Of a DNA stretch of 5,500 bases, positions 1-4,970 are shown in pieces; within the stretch, counting starts at the first letter, position 1; each line of letters starts with the position of its first letter. This stretch comes from an uncultured Bermanella sp. (GTDB lineage: Bacteria > Pseudomonadota > Gammaproteobacteria > Pseudomonadales > Oceanobacteraceae): NCBI GenBank assembly GCA_913054445.1, contig CAJXIK010000140.1:1-5500 (forward strand). Direction: 5' to 3'. Position numbers and translations under genes: made by a program. The notes under the pieces were generated by a model. The model saw only the letters and a list, made by a program, of their open reading frames with translations, was not told the DNA's origin and did no database searches.

Positions 1-2
1 AA

Positions 3-55
3 GGGTAGGAGGCCACCCCGTGGCCGAGCTTTTCGGGCAGGGGCTGCCCTCTTAC
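3..55. repeat. REP-doublet copy 1
   Basis: The forward REP unit is at 5-27, with stem GGCCAC (11-16), loop CCC (17-19) and stem GTGGCC (20-25). The linker GCTTT is at 28-32. The reverse REP unit is at 33-55, with stem GGGCAG (35-40), loop GGG (41-43) and stem CTGCCC (44-49). The two loops, CCC and GGG, are complementary. The whole core is also an imperfect palindrome, so the halves can alternatively pair with each other. Confidence 0.85.
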
Positions 56-79
56 GGTACGTGTAATTTGCAATGGGAA

Positions 80-132
80 GGGTAGGAGGCCACCCCGTGG
101 CCGAGCTTTTCGGGCAGGGGCTGCCCTCTTAC
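80..132. repeat. REP-doublet copy 2
   Basis: This core is identical to copy 1, shifted by 77 bp: forward unit at 82-104 and reverse unit at 110-132. The linker before it (56-79) resembles the one after it (133-157). Both start with an (A)GGTAC block and contain ATTTGCAA, and about 17 of 24 aligned positions agree. The array therefore probably grew by duplication of a roughly 77-bp unit rather than by three independent insertions. Confidence 0.85.
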
Positions 133-157
133 AGGTACATACTATTTGCAACGTGAT

Positions 158-210
158 GGGTAGGAGGCCACCCCGTGGCCGAGCTTTTCGGGCAGGGGCT
201 GCCCTCTTAC
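158..210. repeat. REP-doublet copy 3
   Basis: This core is identical to copies 1 and 2: forward unit at 160-182 and reverse unit at 188-210. It ends the array on the ubiE side. The sequence after it (from 211) no longer resembles the inter-copy linkers, which marks the repeat boundary about 108 bp before the ubiE start codon and about 40 bp before the candidate ubiE promoter. Confidence 0.85.
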
Positions 211-250
211 ACCCACAAGCGTTTTTACCTTTGTTATCGCCTTTTAAGTC

Positions 251-279
251 AAGACATCTTGCCCACACAAGGCTAAAAT
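251..279 (+). promoter_or_regulatory. Candidate sigma-70 promoter for ubiE-ubiJ-ubiB
   Basis: A -35-like AAGACA (251-256, 4 of 6 to TTGACA) is followed after 17 bp by a -10-like TAAAAT (274-279, 5 of 6 to TATAAT). Transcription would start near 286, giving a leader of about 33 nt before ubiE. A small perfect stem, GCAAT (284-288) and ATTGC (293-297) with a TTTT loop, lies at the predicted start. Placement between the repeat array and the first gene fits an operon promoter. It rests on consensus matching alone. Confidence 0.45.
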
Positions 280-318
280 GCAGGCAATTTTTATTGCATC
301 TTCAAATCAGGCGTTATC

Positions 319-1068
319 ATGTCAGACGAAAAAACCACCCACTTTGGTTACAAAACCGTCCGCGCAGATGAAAAGCAGGGCAAGGTGGCCGAGGTTTTCC
401 ACAACGTGGCCGCCAAGTACGACATCATGAACGACCTCATGTCATTTGGCGTACACAGATTATGGAAGCGCTTCACCATGGAGTTTACCGGGGTGCGCCG
501 TGGTAACCATGTGCTCGACATCGCCGGCGGCACCGGCGATCTCACCATGAAGTTCTCCGACCTAGTGGGGCCTGAGGGCAAGGTCGTGTTAGCCGACATT
601 AACGATTCCATGTTAAAGGTGGGCCGTGATCGCTTGCTCGACAAGGGTTACAGCGGCAACATCGAATTTGTCCAGTGCAACGCCCAGTATCTGCCCTTCG
701 CCGACAACAGCTTCGATGTCATCACCATGGCCTTTGGCCTGCGCAACGTCACCGACAAAGACATGGCCCTGCGCGAATTTCAGCGCGTACTCAAGCCCGG
801 TGGCCGCCTGCTGGTATTGGAGTTCTCCCACACTAAGAACCCATTACTGAAGAAAGCCTACGACCTCTACAGCTTCGGCGCGCTACCATTAATGGGCAAG
901 GTCATCGCCAACGATGCCGAAAGCTACCGCTACCTAGCCGAGTCCATCCGCATGCACCCAGACCAAGAAACCCTCAAGGGCATGTTTAAAGACGCGGGCT
1001 TCGCCAACTGTGAATATCACAACCTAACCGGCGGCATCGTCGCCCTGCACAAGGGCATCAAACCCTAA
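319..1068 (+). CDS. ubiE: UbiE, ubiquinone/menaquinone C-methyltransferase
   Basis: This SAM-dependent methyltransferase carries out the C-methylation of the benzoquinol ring in ubiquinone synthesis and, where menaquinone is made, of demethylmenaquinol. The 249-aa product is close in length to E. coli UbiE (251 aa) and resembles it along its whole length. The N-terminal THFGYKTV block (7-14) and AAKYDIMNDLMSFGVHRLWK (31-50) are family signatures. SAM-binding motif I is VLDIAGGTGDLT (65-76), followed by an acidic residue in LADIN (D93). FGLRNVTD (139-146) and PGGRLLVLEFS (160-170) are post-motif signatures, and SYRYLAESIRMHPDQ (202-216) is strongly conserved. The ATG at 319 gives the family N-terminus, although the only Shine-Dalgarno-like sequence is a weak CAGG at 308-311. 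It is the first gene of the ubi cluster, and its stop overlaps the ubiJ start by 1 nt (TAATG). Confidence 0.97.
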   Translation: MSDEKTTHFGYKTVRADEKQGKVAEVFHNVAAKYDIMNDLMSFGVHRLWKRFTMEFTGVRRGNHVLDIAGGTGDLTMKFSDLVGPEGKVVLADINDSMLKVGRDRLLDKGYSGNIEFVQCNAQYLPFADNSFDVITMAFGLRNVTDKDMALREFQRVLKPGGRLLVLEFSHTKNPLLKKAYDLYSFGALPLMGKVIANDAESYRYLAESIRMHPDQETLKGMFKDAGFANCEYHNLTGGIVALHKGIKP

Positions 1069-1703
1069 TGGCCAGCAAGCATGTAGATGGCACCCTAGTG
1101 CAAGCTGGGCTAGTGAGCGCCGAGCTGGCCATCAATAAGGCCCTCAGGTATGACCCGGCGGTGCAGCACAAGCTCGCGGCGCTGGCCCCCAAAGTGCTGG
1201 CCATCCACATCAGTAACCTCGCGCTCAGCATCTATGTGCAATTTGGTGAAACCCTCGAGCTGCATAGCCACAGCGAACAGCCCGCCGATGCCACCCTCAG
1301 CGGTGACCTCAGCGCCTTCATAAACTTGGCCAGCCATGACGACAAGCACGCCGCCCTCATGCAGAGCGACATTCAAATTCAGGGCTCCAGCCAGCTGGCC
1401 ATGGGCCTAGCCGACGCCAGCAGCCATCTAAAAATAGACTGGGAGGCCATGCTCGCCGAGTTCAGCGGGCCCGTCGTGGCCCATGTGGTGGGCGACCAGC
1501 TGCGCGGCCTCGCGGGCTGGTTTAAGAGTACCCAGCAAAAATTTAAAGACGACACGCTGGAATATGTGCGCGACGAATGGCAACTGGCCCCCCATCGGCT
1601 AGAAGGCGAATCGCGATTTTCTGCCATACACACACTCAAGCTGGATGCCGAACGCCTCGAGGCCCGGATCGCTCAATTAAACGCCCGCCTGAGGCAGCCA
1701 TAA
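1068..1703 (+). CDS. ubiJ: UbiJ, SCP2-domain ubiquinone biosynthesis accessory factor
   Basis: UbiJ is a non-catalytic factor of aerobic ubiquinone synthesis. It is known as part of the soluble Ubi complex, where its SCP2-type domain binds lipid intermediates and it pairs with UbiK. The product is 211 aa, against about 200 for E. coli UbiJ. Roughly residues 20-120 fit the SCP2 sterol-carrier-like fold, with alternating hydrophobic strands and the block SGDLSAFINL (78-87). The DWEAMLAEFSGPVVAHVVG segment (124-142) is a UbiJ-type signature. The C-terminus (about 186-209) is a charged leucine/alanine-rich helix likely to form a coiled coil. Sequence divergence is typical for this family, so position between ubiE and ubiB is a strong part of the assignment. 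Its ATG shares one base with the ubiE stop, suggesting translational coupling. Confidence 0.92.
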   Translation: MASKHVDGTLVQAGLVSAELAINKALRYDPAVQHKLAALAPKVLAIHISNLALSIYVQFGETLELHSHSEQPADATLSGDLSAFINLASHDDKHAALMQSDIQIQGSSQLAMGLADASSHLKIDWEAMLAEFSGPVVAHVVGDQLRGLAGWFKSTQQKFKDDTLEYVRDEWQLAPHRLEGESRFSAIHTLKLDAERLEARIAQLNARLRQP

Positions 1704-1712
1704 GAATAGCCA

Positions 1713-3344
1713 ATGATTCAAATAAGACGCCTACTCACCCTCTTCTATGTATTCAGTAAATATCGGCTGGATGTCTTCGTGCCCGTGGCCCTGCTGCCCT
1801 GGTATTTACGCTTGGCCTTCTGGCTGGCTCCGTGGCGGCTCAACCCCATCCCCAAGCGCGTAGCCAAGGGCAAGCGCCTGCGACTGGCACTCATCGCCCT
1901 CGGCCCCATCTATATTAAATTTGGTCAGCTGCTGTCCACCCGGCGCGACATCCTCGACGACGAATTAGCCGACGAACTCGCCAAGCTCCAAGATAAGGTG
2001 CCGCCCTTCGGTCACGATGCCGCCATTAAGCTCATCGAGGAAGCCCTCGGCGAGCGGGTCAGCAAGGTCTTTAAATCCTTTACCGACACCCCCCTCGCCT
2101 CGGCTTCCATCGCCCAGGTTCACGCCGCCACCCTGCATTCAGGAGAAGAGGTGGTGGTGAAGGTGATTCGCCCCGACCTACAGAAAACCATCCGCAAAGA
2201 CATTAAGCTCATGGCGCTGGCCGCCCGCTTAGTCGAGCGCTACTCCCGTGATGGCAAGCGCCTGCGCCCAGTAGAGGTCATCCGCGACTATGAGCACACG
2301 ATCTTAGGCGAGCTAGACCTAATGTCCGAGGCCGCCAACACCAGCCAGTTAAAACGCAACTTCAAAGACAGCGAACTGCTCTATGTGCCCGAGGTACACT
2401 GGGACTACTGCCGTGCCAACGTCATGGTGATGGAGCGCATCTACGGCACACCGGTGGCCAACATAGACGAGCTAACGGCGCGCGGCACCAACATGCTGCT
2501 GCTGGCCGAGCGCGGCGTGGAGATCTTCTTCACTCAGGTCTTCCGCGACAGCTTCTTCCATGCCGACATGCACCCGGGCAATGTCTTTGTCTCCTACGAC
2601 ACACCGCAATCCCCGCAGTACATCGCCATCGACTGCGGCATCATCGGCACCCTCGACGAGAGTGATCAGGACTACCTCGCCCGCAACCTGCTGGCCTTCT
2701 TCAATCAGGATTACCACGAGGTAGCCCGCCTGCATGTGGAGAGCGGCTGGGTGGGAGAAGGCACTAAGATCAACGAGTTCGAGGCGGCCATCCGCAGCGT
2801 GTGCGAGCCCATCTTCGAGAAGCCATTAAGCGAGATTAGCTTTGGCCAGCTGCTGCTGCGCCTCTTTCAAACCGCCAGACGCTTCAACATGGAGGTGCAG
2901 CCGCAGTTAGTGTTGTTGCAGAAGACCCTGTTAAACATCGAGGGTCTCGGCCGCCAGATTTACCCCGAGCTAGACCTATGGAACACCGCCAAGCCCTATT
3001 TAGAACGCTGGATGAAGCAACGCATGGGGCCCAAGGCCTTCATCAAGGAGCTTAAGCGACAGGCTCCAGCTTGGATTAACCACGCGCCACACATGCCCGA
3101 GTTAGTGCGTAGCGCACTGGTGAGCCTCAATCAGCGCCCGCCATCTCAACACAAGTTGGAACAACAACTGGACAATATTCAGCTGCAATTAGCGGCGCAA
3201 GCGGTCAAGCAGAAGCATCGCGCCATGGGTGTGATCGTCGCTGCCATCGGCCTCGTGGGGCTGCACACGCCGTACCTGTGGCCCGGCAACCTCAGCCTGA
3301 GCCTCATTGGCCTAGGCTTGGCTTGGTTGATGATTAGAGGCTAG
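1713..3344 (+). CDS. ubiB: UbiB, ABC1/ADCK-type kinase-like ATPase for ubiquinone synthesis
   Basis: UbiB belongs to the atypical kinase family ABC1/COQ8/ADCK. Members are known as ATPases that support ubiquinone synthesis, probably by helping lipid intermediates reach the enzymes, rather than as protein kinases. The 543-aa length matches E. coli UbiB (546). Visible motifs are: the family-specific KxGQ motif in IKFGQLLSTR (K69, G71, Q72); the alanine-containing loop LASASIAQVH (128-137) that replaces a P-loop; the ATP-binding lysine in VVVKV (K150); ExD in GELDLMSEAAN (E200, D202); the catalytic loop HADMHPGN (283-290, D285, N290); and the metal-binding Asp in IDCGIIG (D307). Two hydrophobic segments at the C-terminus (about 504-520 and 525-541) anchor it in the inner membrane. 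It starts 9 nt after ubiJ without a clear Shine-Dalgarno sequence, consistent with co-translation. No key residue is missing. Confidence 0.97.
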   Translation: MIQIRRLLTLFYVFSKYRLDVFVPVALLPWYLRLAFWLAPWRLNPIPKRVAKGKRLRLALIALGPIYIKFGQLLSTRRDILDDELADELAKLQDKVPPFGHDAAIKLIEEALGERVSKVFKSFTDTPLASASIAQVHAATLHSGEEVVVKVIRPDLQKTIRKDIKLMALAARLVERYSRDGKRLRPVEVIRDYEHTILGELDLMSEAANTSQLKRNFKDSELLYVPEVHWDYCRANVMVMERIYGTPVANIDELTARGTNMLLLAERGVEIFFTQVFRDSFFHADMHPGNVFVSYDTPQSPQYIAIDCGIIGTLDESDQDYLARNLLAFFNQDYHEVARLHVESGWVGEGTKINEFEAAIRSVCEPIFEKPLSEISFGQLLLRLFQTARRFNMEVQPQLVLLQKTLLNIEGLGRQIYPELDLWNTAKPYLERWMKQRMGPKAFIKELKRQAPAWINHAPHMPELVRSALVSLNQRPPSQHKLEQQLDNIQLQLAAQAVKQKHRAMGVIVAAIGLVGLHTPYLWPGNLSLSLIGLGLAWLMIRG

Positions 3345-3375
3345 CCCGACTATATCGTCGCTACCTCACTCTAAT
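3333..3375 (+). other. Imperfect hairpin spanning the ubiB stop codon
   Basis: The blocks ATTA (3333-3336), GAGG (3337-3340), TAG (3342-3344) and CGAC (3347-3350) pair with GTCG (3357-3360), CTA (3361-3363), CCTC (3364-3367) and TAAT (3372-3375). The loop is TATATC, with small bulges between blocks, giving about 15 base pairs. The ubiB stop codon lies in the stem. No T-run follows, so it is not a classical intrinsic terminator; it could stabilise the 3' end of the ubi transcript. A perfect 10-bp palindrome, TAAGGCCTTA (3376-3385), comes directly after. The structure was found by eye and its stability was not calculated. Confidence 0.35.
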
Positions 3376-3491
3376 TAAGGCCTTAGCAGTTGGCGAGACT
3401 TGAGCTTGGAATGGCGCTGACGGGTAAATTAAAGCTTCTGTAGCAATCCACTTTTGATTAGCCTGGCATATGACTCTGCCATTAGTCTATG

Positions 3492-3518
3492 TTGCTACTT
3501 AACGAGATACGGTATGAT
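3492..3518 (+). promoter_or_regulatory. Candidate promoter for the hisE-HIT-tat genes
   Basis: The -10-like TATGAT (3513-3518) matches 5 of 6 consensus bases. The best -35-like hexamer upstream is TTGCTA (3492-3497, 4 of 6), at a rather short 15-bp spacing. Transcription would start near 3525, about 16 nt before the hisE ATG. The 196-bp gap after ubiB makes a separate promoter here plausible, but the short spacing keeps this tentative. Confidence 0.38.
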
Positions 3519-3529
3519 CTACAGATCGA

Positions 3530-3536
3530 AAGGGGA
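3530..3536 (+). promoter_or_regulatory. Ribosome binding site that fixes the hisE start
   Basis: AAGGGGA lies just upstream of the ATG at 3541, with 4-5 nt of spacing. The same frame stays open upstream to a TTG at 3454 and an ATG at 3514, but neither has a comparable site and the ATG at 3514 overlaps the candidate -10 box. Translation from 3541 gives the family's usual N-terminus and length. Confidence 0.75.
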
Positions 3537-3540
3537 CAAT

Positions 3541-3870
3541 ATGAACGATGTAATCTCACAATTAGGCCAGATTTTAGAGGAGCGTAAAGACGCTCCGGCC
3601 GAAAGCTCCTATGTGGCCAGTTTGTATAAAAGCGGCCTCAACAAGATTTTAGAAAAAGTGGGCGAAGAAGCCACCGAAACCATCATCGCGGCAAAAGATG
3701 CGAAGACTTCGGGTGACAACCAAGATGTCATCTATGAGACCGCCGATCTTTGGTTTCATACTATGGTGATGTTAGCCGAGCTAGGCGAAAGCCCCCAGAG
3801 CGTGTTGGAAGAACTAAAATCACGCTTCAACTTATCTGGCCTCGAAGAAAAGGCCAACCGCACTAAGTAA
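3541..3870 (+). CDS. hisE: HisE, phosphoribosyl-ATP pyrophosphohydrolase
   Basis: HisE hydrolyses phosphoribosyl-ATP to phosphoribosyl-AMP and pyrophosphate, the second step of histidine synthesis, in the cytoplasm. The 109-aa product has the usual length for a stand-alone HisE. It shows the metal-binding signature of the all-alpha NTP pyrophosphohydrolase (MazG-like) fold: EExxE in GEEATETIIAAK (E42, E43, E46) and ExxD in YETADLWFH (E66, D69). The N-terminal helix contains the family-type SSYVASLYKSGLNKILEKVG block (22-41). The start was chosen for the AAGGGGA site directly upstream; an in-frame extension of 29 residues is not conserved-looking. hisI, the next pathway step and usual neighbour, is not adjacent. 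A HIT gene follows after 23 nt. Confidence 0.96.
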   Translation: MNDVISQLGQILEERKDAPAESSYVASLYKSGLNKILEKVGEEATETIIAAKDAKTSGDNQDVIYETADLWFHTMVMLAELGESPQSVLEELKSRFNLSGLEEKANRTK

Positions 3871-3893
3871 CTATTTTTAAAAGGACCTTACCC

Positions 3894-4229
3894 ATGTCGG
3901 ACTGTATTTTTTGCAAAATTGTTGACGGTGACATCCCCAGCAAGAAGGTCTACGAAGACGATTCGGTGTTAGCCTTTTACGATGCTCACCCCAAGGCCGA
4001 CACCCATATATTGGTGATACCCAAGCAGCATATTGTGAACCTGTATGACGTGCAGGCACATCAATGGCCGCTGGTGCAGCAAGTATTACAAAGCGTGCAG
4101 CGCATCGCCGAGCAGGAAAACCTAGTGGGCTACCGTTTAATCAGCAACAACGGTGCGCAAGGGGGGCAGGAAGTGTTCCATATGCACTGGCATATTTTAG
4201 CGGGCGATAAATTACCCGGTTTTCAATAA
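3894..4229 (+). CDS. hinT: HIT-family (HinT-like) purine nucleotide-binding hydrolase
   Basis: Histidine-triad proteins of the Hint branch hydrolyse nucleoside phosphoramidates and adenylated conjugates; their physiological substrate in bacteria is unsettled. The 111-aa product has the Hint signature GGQEVFHMHWHIL (90-102), with the triad H96-x-H98-x-H100. By family knowledge the middle histidine (H98) is the nucleophile. The conserved THILVIPKQHI block (37-47) supplies further active-site residues. The CxxC near the N-terminus (C4, C7), together with histidines, could bind zinc as in many HIT proteins, which is inference. It ends soon after the triad (LPGFQ) and lacks the longer tail of E. 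coli HinT (about 119 aa). AAGGA at 3881-3885 is a well-placed ribosome binding site. The gene is sandwiched between hisE and tatA in one direction, so co-transcription is likely. The symbol is tentative within the HIT family. Confidence 0.9.
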   Translation: MSDCIFCKIVDGDIPSKKVYEDDSVLAFYDAHPKADTHILVIPKQHIVNLYDVQAHQWPLVQQVLQSVQRIAEQENLVGYRLISNNGAQGGQEVFHMHWHILAGDKLPGFQ

Positions 4230-4260
4230 CCGCATATCCATAAATTTGTAGGAGAAAATC

Positions 4261-4503
4261 ATGTTTGGTGGCATCAGTGTTTGGCAGCTGTTAATTCTTT
4301 TGGTGGTGGTGATTTTAATTTTCGGCACCAAGAAATTACGCACTCTGGGCGGCGATCTGGGCGGGGCCGTTAAGGGCTTCAAGAAAGCCATGAACACCGA
4401 GGAAGAAAAGGAGCAGGAAAAAGAGACGGGCAAAATTAGCGAGCAGAAACAAGATGCACAGTTTTCTGAATCGGTAAAAAAAGAAGACAAGAACAAGTCT
4501 TAA
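4261..4503 (+). CDS. tatA: TatA, twin-arginine translocase pore-forming subunit
   Basis: TatA oligomerises in the inner membrane to let folded twin-arginine substrates through after TatBC recognises them. The 80-aa product has the classic layout. A short periplasmic N-terminus with MFGGISVWQ precedes one transmembrane helix (about 7-20, LLILLVVVILI). Next come the FG hinge (F21-G22), an amphipathic helix (KKLRTLGGDLGGAVKGFKKA, 24-43) and a highly charged, disordered Lys/Glu tail (about 46-80). FGTKKLR and GxDLGGAVKGFKKA separate TatA from TatB. A strong ribosome binding site, AGGAG (4250-4254), stands 6 nt before the ATG. The gene is 31 nt after the HIT gene and 85 nt before tatB. Confidence 0.96.
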   Translation: MFGGISVWQLLILLVVVILIFGTKKLRTLGGDLGGAVKGFKKAMNTEEEKEQEKETGKISEQKQDAQFSESVKKEDKNKS

Positions 4504-4521
4504 TGGCTTTTTAATCTCTTT

Positions 4522-4568
4522 GCACCCACTCACCCGGTTATGCGAGCCGTCACTGGGTTAGCAGGTGC
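4522..4568 (+). other. Extended stem-loop in the tatA-tatB gap
   Basis: The segment folds symmetrically around position 4545. GCACC (4522-4526) pairs with GGTGC (4564-4568); CT (4529-4530) with AG (4560-4561); ACCCGG (4532-4537) with CTGGGT (4553-4558, one G-T wobble). T4538 pairs with A4552, and ATG (4540-4542) with CGT (4548-4550, one wobble). This gives about 17 pairs with only small symmetric internal loops and a 5-nt apical loop. No T-run follows, so it is not a standard intrinsic terminator. It leaves the tatB ribosome binding region (about 4577-4587) free. A role in setting different TatA and TatBC levels is inference. Confidence 0.5.
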
Positions 4569-4588
4569 CACGTTGTAATAGGCAGGAT

Positions 4589-4969
4589 ATGTTCGATATT
4601 GGTTTTTCCGAACTCATGTTGGTGGCCATCATGGCGCTCATTATTTTAGGGCCGGAGCGTCTGCCCAAGGCGGCGCGCACCGTGGGTTTACTGGTGGGCC
4701 GCATGCGCCGTACTATGACCGGCATTCAACAAGAGATCGAACAAGAGGTGCGCAATCAGGAGATTCGCGAGAAGCTCAAGAACCCTATGGCCACCTTCCT
4801 AAATGACGACGACGCCCGCGCGGATAAAAATTTAGCCGACGCTAGCGGCCAAGCAGAGGCACTCGCCAGCGAGCAGCGTGACCATGATGTGCTGAATAGC
4901 CACCTGCAAACAGAAATCGCGCCCGCGCCTGTGGAAAATCCCCAGCGCCAACCAGATAAGTCACTCTAG
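4589..4969 (+). CDS. tatB: TatB, twin-arginine translocase receptor subunit
   Basis: TatB pairs with TatC to form the receptor for twin-arginine signal peptides in the inner membrane. The 126-aa product begins with the canonical MFDIGFSELMLVAIMALIIL (1-20) containing the conserved E8, followed by the GP hinge (G21-P22) and ERLPKAARTVG. A cytoplasmic amphipathic helix (about 24-66) leads to an Asp/Ala/Gln-rich variable tail. The ATG at 4589 is chosen because it yields exactly this N-terminus; a GTG at 4565 in frame would add eight unconserved residues and lies in a stem-loop. The ribosome binding site is ambiguous: AGG at 4580-4582 is well spaced, while CAGGA at 4583-4587 is too close to the ATG. 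tatC begins 1 nt after the stop. Confidence 0.96.
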   Translation: MFDIGFSELMLVAIMALIILGPERLPKAARTVGLLVGRMRRTMTGIQQEIEQEVRNQEIREKLKNPMATFLNDDDARADKNLADASGQAEALASEQRDHDVLNSHLQTEIAPAPVENPQRQPDKSL

Positions 4970-4970
4970 C

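Larger units (their letters stand above)
1..210. repeat. Tandem array of three REP-doublet (BIME-like) elements
   Basis: Three copies of a 53-bp core (3-55, 80-132, 158-210) lie head to tail with periods of 77 and 78 bp. I find no mismatch among the three cores. Each core is two inverted 23-bp REP-like units separated by the 5-bp linker GCTTT: a forward unit with head GTAGGA and a reverse unit whose complement starts GTAAGA. Each unit contains a 6-bp perfect stem with a 3-nt loop. Short palindromes with a GTAG-type head, arranged as inverted pairs, match what is known of REP elements mobilised by RAYT (TnpA-REP) tyrosine transposases. No transposase gene is in the window, so the family assignment is inference. 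The array starts within 2 nt of the window edge and may be longer. It sits upstream of the ubi operon, as expected for extragenic REP elements. Confidence 0.82.
3345..3540 (+). other. Non-coding gap between ubiB and hisE
   Basis: This 196-bp stretch contains no credible gene. In Pseudomonas-type gene order hisI would stand here, but the plus-strand frames I translated from 3345 hit stop codons early, and the HisI motifs (such as WMNxEA or SRSRxxLW) are absent. The stretch looks more AT-rich than the ubi genes. It contains the second half of the hairpin at the ubiB stop, a TAAGGCCTTA palindrome and, at its 3' end, a candidate promoter and a good ribosome binding site for hisE. Confidence 0.6.

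Noticed and set aside
11..33. Intrinsic terminator: GC-rich stem at 11-25 followed by CTTTT
   Set aside because: The T-run is only four bases, begins after GAGC rather than directly after the stem, and immediately enters the next hairpin. The same hairpins occur symmetrically on both strands, as expected for REP units.
1..210. Possible CRISPR array: three identical repeats with 24-25-bp spacers
   Set aside because: The repeat is 53 bp with two internal hairpins, the spacers resemble each other instead of being unique, there are only three copies, and no cas gene is visible. A REP doublet explains every part.
153..371. Open frame of 72 codons across the third repeat and into ubiE
   Set aside because: It runs through the REP element and overlaps the start of ubiE in another frame. 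Its Arg/Pro-rich composition comes from the GC-rich repeat, and it has no ribosome binding site or recognisable motif.
2472..2735. Minus-strand open frame inside ubiB and similar antisense frames in ubiE, ubiJ, tatA and tatB
   Set aside because: They are shadows of strongly supported plus-strand genes, with no start signals or recognisable domains.
3454..3540. Longer HisE starting at TTG 3454 or ATG 3514
   Set aside because: The added residues are Cys/Tyr-rich and unlike HisE. The ATG at 3514 lies in the candidate -10 box, and the strong AAGGGGA site serves the ATG at 3541.
3345..3540. Degraded remnant of hisI
   Set aside because: The plus-strand frames I read from 3345 gave no fragment with HisI motifs, and the gap is about half the length of hisI. 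Absence is reported instead of a pseudogene.
4201..4224. Terminator at the end of the HIT gene: CGGG ... CCCG followed by TTTT
   Set aside because: The stem is only four pairs with a 10-nt loop and lies inside the coding sequence, too weak to call.
4565..4588. Longer TatB starting at GTG 4565
   Set aside because: It would add eight residues before the canonical MFDIGFSE N-terminus and places the start codon inside the tatA-tatB stem.
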